From NCBI GenBank assembly GCA_023301405.1, contig JALZUX010000604.1:1-5478 (forward strand): DNA of 5,478 bases, given 5' to 3'. Positions within the stretch are counted from its first letter, which is position 1. The number at the start of each line of letters is the position of its first letter. The translations under genes were made by a program, and so were the position numbers. Of the stretch, positions 5,388-5,478 are shown in pieces. The notes below the pieces were generated by a model. It made no database searches, was not told the origin of the DNA, and saw only the letters and a program-made list of their open reading frames with translations. Source of the stretch: Granulosicoccaceae bacterium. Lineage in GTDB: Bacteria > Pseudomonadota > Gammaproteobacteria > Granulosicoccales > Granulosicoccaceae.

Positions 5388-5478
5388 TTAGCGCTTGCCC
5401 CTGTGATTACCGCACTCTTCACACTTACAGGCATAGGCGCTGCTTTGCGGCTTTTCACTAGGGCATCCAAACGAGAAC
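5388..5478 (-). CDS. Possible C-terminus of a convergent Cys-rich protein (partial)
   Basis: A minus-strand frame enters from the right edge and ends at TAA (5388-5390), 20 nt beyond the pilX stop. The visible 29 residues include GCPSEKPQSSAYACKCEECG, that is C-x13-C-x-C-x2-C, followed by a basic end NHRGKR. This pattern suggests a metal-binding knuckle at the C-terminus, but no family was recognised. The competing plus-strand frame from 5373 to the edge is also open and contains a hydrophobic stretch, but it has no ATG and no ribosome binding site, only GTG 5403 or TTG 5445. The plus strand has no ATG at all between 5371 and 5478. The minus-strand reading is preferred but short. Confidence 0.4.
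   Translation of the reverse strand, partial: FSFGCPSEKPQSSAYACKCEECGNHRGKR

Noticed and set aside
5400..5431. CCTGT/ACAGG inverted repeat downstream of pilX as an operon terminator
   Set aside because: The stem is only 5 bp with a loop of more than 20 nt and no following T run.
5373..5478. Plus-strand open frame after pilX with a hydrophobic stretch, considered as the start of pilY1
   Set aside because: There is no ATG and no ribosome binding site, and the hydrophobic segment has no basic N-region or cleavage site like a PilY1 signal peptide.

Overview
The window looks like a stretch of chromosome from a gammaproteobacterium, judged from the type IVa minor-pilin gene set, the mixed codon usage and a base composition near 50% GC by eye. 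No phage, transposon, CRISPR, tRNA or rRNA sequence was recognised. No species can be named from what is visible.

Left part (1-2379): one long minus-strand gene encodes a hydantoinase/oxoprolinase-family (HyuA-like) protein of 665 residues, with the ASKHA-type glycine-rich motifs of the family but an unusual central region. Just downstream on the same strand is a possible 53-codon reading frame whose end falls in a run of eight C. At the extreme left edge are 19 sense codons and a stop that could be the tail of a plus-strand gene.

Middle (2380-2655): the divergent gap between the hydantoinase gene and the pilin genes. It holds the hydantoinase ribosome binding site, a 10-bp palindrome, an unexplained minus-strand open frame of 82 codons without a good start, a small hairpin and a repeated 11-mer. 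No convincing sigma-70 or sigma-54 promoter was found.

Right part (2656-5367): a tight plus-strand operon of four type IV pilus minor pilins in the classical order fimT/fimU-like, pilV, pilW, pilX. Gaps are 27 nt, a 4-nt ATGA overlap, and 28 nt. Each protein starts with a short polar leader ending in Gly, followed by a hydrophobic prepilin helix. Together they are expected to form the priming/tip complex that starts pilus assembly, PilX being the member without Glu at mature position 5. The usual next gene, pilY1 (tip adhesin), is not seen in the last 111 bases. Instead, a minus-strand frame with a Cys-rich C-terminus runs in from the right edge and stops 20 nt after pilX, which suggests (but does not prove) that the operon ends here.
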